Origin: Pleodorina starrii | Lineage: Eukaryota; Chlorophyta; Chlorophyceae; Chlamydomonadales; Volvocaceae | Reading direction: 5' to 3' | Length of the DNA stretch: 64,000 nt | NCBI GenBank assembly: GCA_030267565.1 | Contig: BRXU01000027.1 | Coordinates: 605,001 to 669,000 of the forward strand | Part shown: piece after piece, positions 50,801 to 64,000 of the stretch | Layout of the letters: every line of letters begins with the position of its first letter | Position numbering within the stretch: the stretch's first letter is position 1 | Translations under genes and position numbers: made by a program | The notes under the pieces: model-generated | Told to the model about the DNA's origin: nothing | The model's database searches: none | Seen by the model: the letters and a program-made list of their open reading frames with translations, nothing else

Positions 50801-53800
50801 CCCTTGCCCGCCCCCCCCCACAGGTAGTCCGCGAGGGCAGCCGCCGCGTGCTGGGCCTGCGTCCCTTCGACGTGCAGCTCATCGGCGGCATGATCCTGCA
50901 CGAGGGCCAGATTGCGGAGATGCGCACCGGCGAGGGCAAGACGCTGGTCGCGGTGCTGCCCGCCTACCTGAACGCCCTCACGGGACGCGGCGTGCACGTG
51001 GTGACGGTCAACGACTACCTGGCGCGCCGCGACAGCGAGTGGGTGGGCCAGGTGCACCGCTTCCTGGGCCTCAGTGTGGGGCTCATCCAGGCTGACCTGA
51101 AGCCGGAGGCGCGCAAGGCGGCGTACGGCTGCGACGTGACGTACGTGACTAACAGCGAGCTGGGGTTCGACTACCTGAGGGACAACCTGGCGGCGGTGAG
51201 GGCGGGGTGGGGGTGGTGGGGATGGGGGTGGGTAAAAAGAAGATACCGCAGCGGAGACGGAGACGAAGTAGGGGTGGGGGTGGTGGAGGGGGAAAGAGGC
51301 GGGGGAAGGGAGGGGGGTTGAGGGAGGGGAAATGAAGATGGCACCGCAGCGATGCCGCAGGGGTGGAGAGAGGGAGGGAGAGCGGGAAAGGGAGGGAGGG
51401 GGGTTGAGGGGGGAGATGTGATGAGGGAGCGGGGAAAACCAGAGCCATGGTGGGGACCTGGGGACAGGTGGGAGGGCTGTGGGGTGGGGTGTGGGGTGGG
51501 GCGAAGGGGACGGGGTTTGGGGCTGGGCCGAGGGGCTGCTTGTGGTGAGTGGGGTGGCGTGTCCTGGGGGGAGGAGCGGCAGCGAGCAGGCAGCAGGCGG
51601 CCTCTTGTCGAGCTGGGATTTCGGGAGGGGTGGAGCAGCGCTCGGTGGGGAGCCTCAGTGCACCGCACCGAGCGCTGCCGCCCACATGTCCTCCACCGCC
51701 AGCCGCAGCCCCCGCCCTACAGGAGCTACCCCAACAGCAGCAGCAGCAGGGGTAATCGCAGTAGGAGCAGGCGGAGGCGGAGCTGGACTGCCAACAGCCC
51801 GCTCCGGGGCCCGCGCCCGCTGGCGCCCTGACGCTGACGCTGCCGCTGGTCCGGATTTGCTGCCGGGGAGCGGGGCCCAGGTCCCCATGCGTGTGTACAG
51901 GCACATGCCCGCGCCGCGAACGACGCAGCAGGCTATGGCCTCGCCATGACGCCCGCGCAGCAGTAGCGGGGCCAGTCTCCGGCGCCGCGTCCGCCGCCAC
52001 CGCAGCAGCAGCGGCCGTGGCAACAGCAGCAACAGCAGCAGAAACAGCAGCGACGGACGTTTAGCTGTTGAGCACGTAGGGGGTGGTGGGACGTAAGAGG
52101 CAAGGGTGGAGGGTGGTGGCAGCGGTAGTGGCGGCGGCGACTGCGGCTGAGTGGGGAGCTCAGTGGGGGCCCTCGCCTGCACGCCGAGTGAGGCGGCGAT
52201 TCGTCTTCCCACCATGAGCGCGTCACCCCCTCTCTCCTCCCTCACCTCACCTCCCCTCCGCTCCCTCACCGCCATTTCGATTCTTCACTTCGTCTCTCAG
52301 TCCCTGTCAGCCTATGGCTCTTTGGGCTGTGTCATTCTACATCCCCCCCCTCCCCCCCTCTCTCTGACCCCCTCCCCCCCTCTCTCTGACCCCCTCCCCC
52401 TCCCTCCCCAGGCTGCCTCTGAGCTGGTCCTGCGCGAGGACACTCCCTTCAACTTCTGCGTCATTGACGAGGTGGACTCGATCCTCATTGACGAGGCGCG
52501 CACGCCGCTCATCATATCGGGCATGAGCGACAAGCCGTCAAGCAAGTACTACAAGGTGCGGCCGGGAGTGTAGGGGTGGGGGTGGGGGTGTATGCGCGCC
52601 TTGCTGCGGTGCGGGGGCTGTAGTAGGGCGCGAGGCGGGGCATATCCATCTAATCGGGTGCATCGGGCGGTACTAGTACGGGTGCTGGGTGCTTTTGGGG
52701 GAGTTGCTGGGCGCGGAAAGCAGTGCCACGACCGCATTGTGCCACTCTCATCACCTCGCCCCCCCTCGCCGCCGCCTGCCCTCCCCCTCCTCCACCTCCT
52801 CCTTCTCCCCCCCAGGCCGCCAAGATCGCCGACGCTCTGTCCCGCAATGTGCACTACACGGTGGATGAGAAGCAGAAGAGCGTGCTGCTGACGGAGGATG
52901 GGTACGAGGCGGTGGAGGAGGTGCTGCAGGTGGGGACGGAGGGCGGGGGAGGGAGGGAGGGAGGGAGGGGGAGGCGGGAGGGAGGCGGGGGGTTACAGCA
53001 GGACGACCGCGACCCCCCAACCGCCCTTCCCACCCCCATCGCTGTTCTGGTACTGCTTTCGGACTGCTTTCGCCTCCGTCAGTCAGTCCGTCCGTCAGCT
53101 CGCCTGTTCGGACCTGCTTGTCTGAACTCCCCATGCCCGCCGCCCCCGTCGCCTCCACTGCCCCTTCCTCTGTCGGTCCTTTTTGGCCAACATCCGCCTC
53201 CGCACCTGTCTGCCTGTCATTCGGGTTGGTCTCCTGTATGTGTACACCATTCCCAAATCACCACCACCCCACCACCACCACCACCACCACCACCAGCAGC
53301 TCCGCCCTCGTCCCTACCCCCACGAACCCCCCCTTGACCCTCCCGCCATTCACCCTCCCTCCCTTGACCCTCCCTTCCCTCCAGGTGTCGGACCTGTACG
53401 ACCCGCGAACCCAGTGGGCCTCCTACATCATCAATGCGCTCAAGGTATCGTCCGTGCGTGTGCGGACCTGCGCTCCCCGTCTGCTCCTCCTCCTCCTGCG
53501 TCTCCGGCGGCGGCGGCGGGCGCTGCCCCCTCTCCCTCCCCCCCCATGCAATCCCCCCTAAGTACCTAATCTCTCTCCCCTCTCCCCCCTTGTCTCCCTC
53601 TCCCTCCCCCCCCTTTGTCTCCCCCCTAACACCCCCCCCCAGGCCAAGGAGCTCCAGATCAAGAACGTCAACTACATCGTCAAGGCCGGTGAGGTGATCA
53701 TCGTGGACGAGTTCACCGGCCGCACCATGCCCGGTCGCCGCTGGTCGGACGGACTGCACCAGGCGGTGGAGGCCAAGGAGGGGCTGGAGATACAGAACGA

Positions 53801-56800
53801 AAACATCACACTCGCATCGGTGTCTTACCAGGCCTTCTTCCGAGCCTTCCCCAAGCTGGCGGGTGGGGCGGGCGGGCGGGTGGGGATGGGGGGTTACGAG
53901 AAAGAAACCGTGGCGATGTGTGTGCGTATGTTGTGTTGTGGGGGTATGGGGGCGTTGGGGGGTGACCCCGGTGGTTGGCTGCGCGGGGCTGGCCGGGGCC
54001 GCTGCCCCGACAGAACTGACGGAGCTGTCAAGTAGGCTAGCTACCCACCTGCCGAGAGGGCGCCGACCTGCCTGCCTGCCTGCCTCCCCTCACACCTGCC
54101 CCTCCTGCCCCCCCCCCCCAGGTATGACCGGCACTGCCGCCACCGAGGTGAGCGAGTTCGACTCGATCTACAAGCTGCCCGTGGCGGTGGTGCCGACCAA
54201 CAGGTCCATCTCCCGGAAGGACAACCCGGATGTGGTGTTCAGGTGCGTGTGTGGGGGGGTGCGTGTGTGAGGGGAGGGATTGGAGGGGCCGGGGGGGCCG
54301 TCTCTCTTCCGTTGGACTGCGGAAGAGAGACGGCGGGGAGAGGAGAGGAGAGGAGAGGAGAGGAGAGGAGAGGAGAGGAGAGGAGAGGAGAGGAGAGGAG
54401 GGGGCTGCGGCTCTACTTCCTGAACCCCAGACCCACGTTGCCGCCAGTTCGATCCATCGGTACCCCCCCATGACGCATCCCGCTCTCTTGACGCCGCCCT
54501 TCCCCCTCTCCCCCTCTCCCCGCTCCCACCTCGGCCCGCCCCGTCCTACCCCGCCACTGACCACTCAACCCTCTCCTAACACCCCCAGCAACCCGCAACA
54601 CCTCTTAACCCTCTCCCAACACCCCCCTCCCCCACCCTCTCCCAATACCTCCCTCCCCCACCCTCTCCCAACACCCCCCCCACCCCCCCGCAACACCTCT
54701 CCTGCCCCCAGGCTGGAGCAGTACAAGTGGAAGGCGGTTGTTCAGGAGATTCGCAACATGCACAAGACGGGTCGTCCGGTGCTGGTGGGCACCACGAGTG
54801 TGGAGAAGAGCGAGATCCTGTCGGCGATGTTGGAGGAGCAGGGCATCAGGCACCAGGTGGGGGCGGGGGACGGACAGGGGGGAGGGGCAAGAGGGCGTGT
54901 GCATGCGAGTGTGTGGGGGTGGGGGGGGGAGGGAGATGGGACGGGGGTGTCTGAGGGGCGCCACTGACCCCACCCGCCGCCTCGCCGCCTCCTCCACCTG
55001 CCCCGCCCCGCCCCGGGCCGACCCTCTCACTGAACTCCTCTTCCCCGAACAGCAGGCAAAATCAGAACCGAATTTTGGGGGAGACGGAATTCTTCTGTTA
55101 CGTTACCGTTCACGGGCTCCGGCCTATACGTGGATAACCCCTCCCCTCTTCCCTCTCCCCTTCCACCCCTCCCTTTCTCCCCCCCCCCGCCCTCCAGGTC
55201 CTCAACGCCAAGCCGGAGAATGTGGAGCGCGAGAGTGAGATCGTGGCCCAGTCGGGTCGCAAGGGCGCCGTCACCATCTCCACCAACATGGCGGGTCGCG
55301 GTACGGACATCCTGCTGGGGGGGAATGCGGACTACATGGCGAGACTCAAGCTGAGGGAGATGCTCATGCCGGAGGTGTGTGGGGGGGGAGGGGGGGTGGG
55401 GGCGGGTAGTGGGGGGGTGGGTGTTGGGAGCTTGGGACGGGGGCTGGGGCGGGGGTTGGGAGGGCGGGTGTTGGGGGCCACGGCCACGGCGACGACGACG
55501 ACGACGACGATGATGACGACAGGCAACATCGGCCGCCTCTTACCAGAGTGGCCTTCATCAACCCCCCCTACTCCCCCTCCCCTCCCTCCCCGCCTCCCCC
55601 TCCCCCCCTCCCTCTCATGTTATATAAAATATAATGGAGCAGATCACTCCCTAACCCTCCTACCGCCCCCACCGCCCCAACCCCCCAACCCTCCCTTGCC
55701 CTTCCCCCTCCCCAGGTGGTTTCCATCGTGGAGGACGTCAACAACCCCTTCCGTGTGGGCAAGGACGGCAAGCCGCGTGTGCGCTCCTGGGCCGCCAACC
55801 CCTCGCTCTTCCCCTGCACCCTGTCGTCCGGCACCCAGTCGCTGGCGGAGAAGGCGGTGGCGGCGGCGGTGGCGGCCTGGGGCAGCCGGCAGCTGAGTGA
55901 GCTGGAGGCGGAGGACCGGCTGAGTGTGGCGTGTGAGAAGGGGTTCACGGAGGATCCGCAGCTGCTGCAGCTCAGGGAGGCGTTCCAGGTGGGGGGATGT
56001 GGGCCTGGGGGGGGGGGTTGTTTAATGCCACCAGGGGGGGTAATAAGAACGGCCCGGGGCGAGGGGAGCGCAACGCAGTTACCTGGAATATTACCTGAGG
56101 ATTACCTGGGGGGGGGGGCACAGGACAAGAACAAAAGGAGTTCCGTGGGAGGGTGGAGAGAATGTGGGGGTGGGGCCGCGGGTGGGTGGGTGGGTAGGAA
56201 GCAGAGGTCGCAGTGAAGGGACGGAGGCGACGCAATCGAGCCCAGACGCGGGAAAGGCTGAGGTGGGGTGGGGGCGGGTGTGTGTGGGGGGGGCCAGGGT
56301 TTGGACGGCCGGGGAGAGTGTACAATCGATCAGTCAGGGTTTGGGCAGCAGGTGTGGCGAGTAGGATTGTAAGACGTTCGACGCGCCCCTCCCCTTCCTT
56401 CCCCTCCTCCCCTGCCCAACCCCCCCTCCCTCTCCCCCCCACCTCCCACCCCCTACCCTCCCCCCACCCCCCGGCTCCCGCAGGCCATGCTGTCCGAGTA
56501 CAAGGCGGTTACTGAGGTTGAGAAGGCCGAGGTGGTGTCTCTGGGCGGTCTGCACGTGGTGGGCACGGAGCGCCACGAGTCTCGGCGCATCGACAACCAG
56601 CTGCGGGGTCGCTCCGGGCGGCAGGGGGACCCGGGCTCCACCCGCTTCTTCCTGTCGCTGGAGGACCCGCTGTTCAGGGTGTTTGGGGGAGACCGCATCA
56701 AGAACCTGATGGTGGCGTTCCAGGTGGGATGGCTGGCGGGCGGGCGGGCGGGGATGGGTGGGGTTTAGGAGCCGGGGGGGGGGGGGGAAAGAGGGGCAGG

Positions 56801-59800
56801 GGACAGGGGCAGGGGAAACTGGCAGAGAGGTGGGGAAGGAAGGACGCAGCATTGAGCCGTTTCACTCTCCTCCATGCGAGCTGTTGTCCTCGCTGTTTCA
56901 CCCCACGCGCCCCTCTCCCCTTCCCACCGTTGCTTCTTCTTTCTCCCCGTCACCACCACCACCACCACCACCACCCCGTTTTCCTCCGTACCAATCCCCC
57001 GACACCAACCCTTATACAATCCCCCCAACACCTCCCCCCCGCCCCCCTCCCCCCAGGTTGAGGATCTGCCCATGGAGAGCACCATGCTGAGCGATGCGCT
57101 GGACACCGCCCAGAAGAGGGTGGAGGCCTACTTCTTTGACATCCGCAAGTGAGGAGGGAGGAGCGGGGGGAGGAGGGAGGGAGGGAGGGAGGGGCCGATG
57201 GGGGGAGGGAGGGGCCGATGGGGGGGGCGAGGGGAGAGGGGGGAGGGGCGCCAGCTGGGGGAGTGTGCGTGCGTGTGTTGAGGGGGGAGTGTTTGTTGGG
57301 GTGGGGAGGGGGCGGGGCGCCGAAGGTTTGGGAGGGGCTGCGGGGGGGAGGGGGGGAGCCGGGGCGCAGGCGGTGGCGGAGTGGGATGGGATAGGGAGCT
57401 GCCAATTCAGCGGCGGGAGGCGTGCCGGCAGCGGCCGGCGAAGCGCGATGCGGACATGCGGTGGGACAGCCGGGGGACACCCCTGCATTCACGTGGACCT
57501 CAAGTGCCCCGCCTCACCTCCCCTTTTGTAAAGGGATGGAGGGGAGGCACTCATAAAACCAACCGCAAAGCTCTCTCTCGGGTACATTTCAGCGTATGTG
57601 GTACCCGTGGGTCGCACTTGCTCCCCTTTCCTCTGCCCCTCCCCCTTCCCCCCCGGGCCGTTTTAATCCCCCCCGCCCCCCCTCCTCCTCCCCTCCGCCC
57701 CCAGGAACCTGTTTGACTACGACCAGGTGGTGAACACGCAGCGCGACAAGATCTACTCGGAGCGGCGCAAGGCCCTCCTGGCACCCGACCTGGCCCCGCT
57801 GATGCGCGAGTACGCAGAGAAGACGGCGGACGATATCCTGGAGGTGGGGACGGAGGGGGGGGTTTGGGTGGTTGGGGGTGGAAGGGTGGGTATGGGGCTG
57901 TGTGTATGTTGGGCCACTTCGTCGCCGAGGTCCGTTGGGGAGGAGGAAGAGGAGGATTTTCCTGGGTTGCATCCACCCGTCCCTTTTCCCCACCACCCCA
58001 CTCGCCCCCCTCCCTTCGCTGCGGCTCTTTTCCCCAACTCTTCCCCCCCCTACGTGGATACCCCCTCCCCTCTCCCCCCCCCCTGCAGGCCAACGTGGAC
58101 AAGTCCAAGGAGCCAGCCGAGTGGCGGTTGGACGATCTGTCCAAGAAGATGGTGCAGTACTGCTACCTGCTGGAGGTGGGGCGGGGGGGGAGGGGGGGAA
58201 GGGGGGAGAGGGGAAAGCGCGAAGAGGGAGGGCGGTGTGCGTGTGTAAGGGGGGGGGGGAAGAGAGGGAGGGGGAGAGGGTCTCGGAGCAAGGATGGTGG
58301 GGGTAAGAGAACGCTCGCGTCTGCGTAACAAGCAAAGGAGGAGGGCCGAGGGGGGAGGGTCAGGGTTTGTCGCAGGGGTGGGGGGATCATGACGTCACCG
58401 GAATTCCTTCCGACACGGCCCATTGAAAGCAGACCGCGTGGAGCGCTCTTCCTTTTGCGACGGCAGTTGCGGCACCCACCCCACCCCACCCCACCCCACC
58501 CCATCCCTGGGTTGCACAGCTGCGCTTCGTAGTACTGCCCACCTCCCCACCAGCCTCACTCAAACCCACTCTCTCTCCTCCCCTCCCTTCCCACCCCACA
58601 TGGCATGGCACTCATATAATCCCCTCCCCCTTACCCCCCCTGCCCAGGGCCTTACGGGCGACGACCTGTCCCGTGTGGCTGGCGAGGGCGGCTTCGAGGG
58701 CCTCCGCTCCCACCTGCACCGCCTGTGTGTGGACGCGTACGAGAAGAAGGTGGCCATGGTGGATGCGGTGCAGCCGGGACTCGTGGCGGAGGTGCAAAAG
58801 TGAGAGCAGGGGGGGCGGGGGGGAGGAGGAGGAGGGGAGGGGGGGAGGGTGGGAGGGGGGAGGGGTATCCACGGATAGGCCGTGGCAGTGGGGAACGGGG
58901 AGCGGATTTGGGTCGGGAAGGGGTCATGAGGGCGAACTGCAGCGACGGCGGGAGGGTGGGAGTGGGGAAAGACTGGGGGGAGGGGGGGGCCAGGGTGGGT
59001 GGGTGGGCGTGGAGAAGTGGCCTCACCTCGCGCGGCACGAGGCACCGTGCGCGAGGGCGCCTCAGAACAGGACAGACCAGGAGAGGCCAGGACAGGACAG
59101 CACAGATGTTCGTGTTTCGTTCATCATCCTGCCACTGGTCGTCATCTTGAGCGGCCCCCACCTCCCCCCCCCCCCACCTCATTTCCAAGCGGAATAGCTG
59201 CTCGCCAGGCAATACAGCACCATGCACGCACCTCCCCCCAACACCCCCTCCCCCCCACCCCCCACCTCCCCTCGCCCCCTCCCCCCGCCCCCCCCCTCGC
59301 TTCCCCTCCAGGTTCTTCGTTCTGAGCCAGACTGACGCCAAGTGGAAGGAGCACCTTCAGGCCATCAAGTTCCTGCAGCAGGCGGTGGGACTGAGGGGCT
59401 ACGCCTCCAAGGACCCGCTCACGGAGTTCAAGCTGGAGGGGTACAACCTGTTTGTGGACATGACGGCGCAGATCCGCAGGTGGGGGCGGGGGGAGGGGGG
59501 CGGGAGGGTGGGAGGGTGGGGGGTGGGCGGGAGGGTGGGGGGTGGGTGGGTGGAGCAGAGGTTGCGACCGGGGAGGTTGGAGGAGAGGGCGTAGGGAGTG
59601 GGGAGGGGCAGAGGGTAAGGAGGGGTGGGTGGGTTGGGGAGCGAAGCGGTGGCGGTGCGGTAGGGGGCGGGCCGGACGCCACACGCACGCACACACATAT
59701 GCGCTGGGGGCAGGCAGGGTAGCGGCCCCTGGCCAGTGCACACACACACACACCGACCTGCGACACCGCCTCCTTCCATCACTCTGCCCCCGCCCCGCCC

Positions 59801-62800
59801 TCCTCCCCTCCTCTCCCCTCCTCCCCCCCTCCCCCCCTTGGCACCTGGTCCGCCTCAGGAATGTGATTTACAACGTGTACATGTTCCAGCCGCAGCGAAT
59901 TGTGCCCATCTCGGAGCAGGAGCAGGCGCAGGGGCAGGGGCAGGCGGAGGCAAGCAAGGAGAAGGCGGGGGCGCGGGCGTGATGATCCGGCGCGGCTGTC
60001 GATGTGACTGAACAGCCGGGAGCAGCAGCCTGGTCGGGATTGGGGGGCTGGCTGGAGGGCGGGCTGGCTGCGCAGGGAGTGGCGGCCCCCGAGGCGCATG
60101 TTTGCCGTTGCGGGTCCCACTCTTGAGGGGTTTGGGCGGGTTGGGGTAAGGACTGTGACAGTCGGGGGTTGGGTGTGCACGTGTGTTTGGGGTCAGCGCT
60201 TGGCATGAGAGCCTGGGCGGCGAGCCCTTTTAGGGGGGAGGTAGGAGAGAGCGGTGTGCGGTGTCCCGATGGAGCGTGTTGGGTCTCTGTCGGTAGCCTA
60301 GAGACTCGCGCAAGAGACTCGTTACGCTGAGCAGCACACGGGGGGGGGGGGAAGCGTATTATTATGACTTGACTGCACTGCCCTGCACTGCACTGTACGT
60401 CCCGTGTTGTCTTGTGTGTCGTGTCGTGTCGTGTGGGTGGGCGTGTCACCCACTCGGGGCTGGGAGCACATTGGGGTTGGGTGCGCCAGGGATCGGGGCC
60501 AGACATCCGGCCTGCGAAGCTGCGATGTGGGTTGGGAACATGGGATGTGGTGTGGGTGGGGAGGGGAGTGGTCTCTCCTTGTTTTGGCTTTCCTTGTCTC
60601 CTCGTCCCTTGCAAGCGCAATGACCCGTGGGTCGGTGAGGTGCCGCGGGTGGTGGATGGGCCAGCCGACCCTTAGGGATGGATGCTGAGAGATGCATGCG
60701 TGCGTGTGAGCGGGAGGGGAGGGAGGGAGGGGCAACACCTGGCCGAGGGGAGAGAGCGGAGGGAGGGCGTGGGCGCATCGTTCCTGGTGTCTGACGAATG
60801 CTGGCAGGGGAGGGGCGCGTCTGGCTGGTTGGGCCGGGATGGTTGGGGGTGTCGTTGCCTTTGGGGCCCAGGGAAGGGTTGTGTTCGCATCTGTGCGTGT
60901 GTGCGTGTGTACGTGTGTGTGTTTTCCGCATGTAATGGTACTATCTGGTGTGTATGCACAGTGGAGCGTAGGGGTGAGTGGTGTGGTTCGCAGTGCGGAG
61001 TGGCGAGACGACGTGTTTAGGGGCGGCACGATGCGGTGGGGCTGTGTGCCCAGGTGCGGGGCTTGACGACGACTACGACTGACGACTGACGACGACATAA
61101 GTGGCAAACTTGAGCGGTCGCTGCTGCTACGGACAATATACCATATACGGAATACGGTATACGAAATACGGTATAGCGAATACGGTGTTTTTGTTTGGAT
61201 GTTCGGATCTGGGGGACAGGGGGGGGCGGGCGCGCGTATCCGCACGGCGATTCGCGCGGGTGCTGCAGCTGCCAGCTCATGTGTGCGCGTCTAGGGGCCT
61301 CCGGGCGCGGCAGAGCGCACCACCACATGAGGTGTGCTGGGAGAGGGGGGGAGCGGTGGCGCGCTGCGCACGGGTGCGGGGGCCAGCGGCATTGCGCTGC
61401 AGCGCCGCCTGCTGCTGTGCGGTGCCGTTGTGAGGGCCGCGCCAGGCTGCCGTGTGGTTTTGCCTAGTGGCGGTGTGGGGTGTGCCGTTGTACAACACGG
61501 CGATGTGTCGCGACGTTGGAAGTCGCCTGCCTTTGGCGGCCACAAGGCCACCCGTGTTGCCAACTGGCTCTGCTCCCGTTTCCCCCCCCCCCCAAAAGGG
61601 GGTTTTAGGGCAGTGGGTGTGGCCCTCTGGCTGCCCTCTGGCTGGCTGGCTGGCGCGTTTTGTTGGCGGGCCCGGGGTGGGCTAGCTGCACGCCTGGTCG
61701 GGAGGGGGGCACGTGTGCGGGGGGCCTTATCCTCGTCACGTGTCCATATTGTATCTCCAAATCCCGAGGCCCGGTGGAATAAGGAGGAGGTGGTGGACAG
61801 CCTTTGGAGGGAGCGCTTGTCAGCCGCAGCAGCAGCAGCAGCAGCATGCGCCTGGAGGCAGCTCGGTGGGGGAATCGGGTGGGGTCGAGTTTGGGTCGCA
61901 GCCCCCGCACCCGGGTTGGTGACCGCATGTGGGGCCACTGGTTCCATGGGACGGCACACGGGCGGACAGACACGACCCGGATGTGTGGGGGCGCATCTCA
62001 ATTTCCCAGAAGGGCAGTGGAGGCTGGGCGGAAGCTGCGGAAATGGAAGGACTGTGGCAGCGTCACACTACCGATATGTAACCACCGGTACCTCGGCAAC
62101 AGAAAGGTGTGTTTGTGTGTTCCATTTAACAAGGCAACCTGCAAGAAGGGGAAGGGGGAATCAGGGAAGCACCCCAGGCCTGCCCTGTGCCTCGTCCGAG
62201 CTGCTGAGACGCCCGGGAGGCGCGAGCACATCAGTCGCACAACGCAACAACAGCAACAAGGGGTACCATTGGTTTGTTGTTTGAATTTCTTTTAGTTGCC
62301 CTTAAGATGTTCTCAGTCGCTCTGGCAAGCGACCAGTGCCTGCCGCCACCTGCGCAGCCTTGCGCACAACCATCCCGCCCTTCACGTCCTCCGAAACCAA
62401 CCGCCCGCCGGCCCCGCTTTCAACCCCAACATAAGAACACAACCTCCCGCGTCCACCCGCCCCCCGCCTTCCCCAACCTTTCCCGACCCACAACCCCCAC
62501 CGAACGATCCTTCGGTGGGTCTCGAGCCCGGCAGCTACAACTACCTATGACTTCCACATACTGCTGAAAGCATAAGAAGTGCATGCGTGCATCGACACCC
62601 GGGTGCATTACCGGTAGAACAGACACCCAAAGAGGGCCACCGCCGCTGCCACTGCCTTTCAAACCACAGCAGGCCAGTGCTGGCAGTCGCGCATGCCCCA
62701 TTACACACAGGGTCATCCTGCCTAACAAGCCCAAAGCCGCTGCGCACCGCATGCATGCGAGATGCGACGCAGGTCCGTGGGCGGCGGCTCCCGGAAAGAC

Positions 62801-64000
62801 ATGAGCCATCTGTGCATCAGGGCTGCCCGCATCCAGGGAGCCGAGGGCCCGGGACCTGGCAATGCACCTGCCCAGCAACCTGCAACCTGCTCTACCACCC
62901 CCTACTGACAAGGCGCTACATCGCTCCGTATCGCTCCTTACGTGCGGCGATCGGGATCTCTCCCCAGATGCAGGTACGTGTGGAGTTCACACAGATCATT
63001 CCAGAAAGGCAAACTCTGACGTTGCGTTCGAGGCGGCCCGAGCAGACAGACACACACACCTCGCACCAACACCACTCGCACCAACACCAGACCAAATGTC
63101 CATTTGTCCAGTTGACAAAATTCCTGACCTTTCTTCTCAACGTTATTTCTTTTTGTCATTTATTTGCTTGTAATATCTTAGCTCTTCTACGGCTCGAAAA
63201 TGAGCCGGTATCGGGGCTCGAGGAGGACCGTTGACGCGGTCCACGCGGCTACAGCCGCGACTAGCGCGAACCGCGGCGGTGAGGCTTCCAGCTCAGCCGA
63301 CCGCGGCTATGAAACCATAATTTTTGAAGCAGAATTCCCAGCTGGCAGCAACCAGCGGGACTGTGGCGTTTGGTTCCATTATGGAACCCCGGCCATGGCC
63401 CTACACCAACGGATCGCCGCAGCGCAGCCTGGCGACGGAAAACGGGTCGCCATTACGAAGGTACTAACGTACCGGAGAAGAATGGACCCAGTCGACGCGG
63501 GCCCGGTCGCTGTGAAGGTTAAGGTGGCTGCCCCGACCGGCTCCCTGGCCTGCCTCGCGGCCTCATTGGCGCCCGACGGCACCCTGGACCTGGGCCAAAT
63601 CCCGTTGGAGCCCGGCAGCCTCGAATCGGTCCCCATCAAAGTGCGCGCTCTGGAAGCCAATAAAGTGGCCTTCCAGCAATATTGGATCCACGGAATCCCG
63701 GACAGCATCCAGGACCCCGAGGGATGCAAAAAGGTGCTCATGGCCGCATACGGCCGGTCGGTGGACACGATCGTGTGGGCCCGACGCTGTGACCACACAC
63801 ATCGCGTGCTGGCTACCCTGAAAGCGTCGGCAGCACCCCTGCCGGACTCGCTGGACGTCCCCGCCCAGCCCGCACCCAGCCAGCAAGGGGCATACACCCT
63901 CAAGGCGGAGCAGCAGTGGTGGCAACGCTTGGACATCACAATTCCGCGCGCGCCACCGCCCAGCACACGCGTATTGGCTGCCGACAGACAGGCGCGCCAG

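Overview
The window is nuclear DNA from a green alga, most likely a volvocine or Chlamydomonas-type species. The reasons are very GC-rich exons full of Ala/Gly/Pro/Gln tracts, many short GT-AG introns, TGTAA polyadenylation signals just past stop codons, a chloroplast SecA, and receptor-like, mid-SUN and ciliary-type coiled-coil proteins as found in Chlamydomonadales. All gene models were spliced by eye. For most of them every exon phase closes to an intact reading frame from start to stop. Nothing prokaryotic (operon, CRISPR, IS) is visible.

Layout. 1-2432: no gene, microsatellites. 2433-11255 (-): secreted, single-pass receptor-like TKL kinase, 15 exons, 871 aa. 12820-15274 (-): AVEN-like protein. 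16185-21492 (-): giant low-complexity mid-SUN (SLP1/OPT1-type) membrane protein. 22063-23142 (+): protein with three LSD1 zinc fingers, 183 aa. 25072-26069 (-): Rab5-type GTPase, 203 aa. 28190-31916 (-): type I metacaspase with a YGAPP-repeat prodomain, 578 aa. 32205-36516 (+): golgin-84-type tail-anchored golgin, 930 aa. 37919-48210 (-): 18-exon coiled-coil protein, 1653 aa, probably ciliary. 49028-59982 (+): chloroplast SecA1, 17 exons, 1012 aa. 59983-63199: long 3' flank and intergenic DNA. 63200-64000 (+): open ORF running off the window, possibly the ORF1/gag-like protein of a retroelement.

How they fit together. Most genes are housekeeping: endomembrane traffic (Rab5, golgin, mid-SUN), plastid protein translocation (SecA1) and a likely ciliary protein. 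The most interesting grouping is three genes from families tied to programmed cell death or stress survival (AVEN-like, LSD1-like zinc finger, type I metacaspase) within about 19 kb. In land plants the LSD1 finger and type I metacaspase are fused or interact; here they are separate neighbouring genes. Several introns and flanks also carry copies of a short dispersed repeat with the core GATACCGCAGCGGAGACGG, in both orientations and across unrelated genes.
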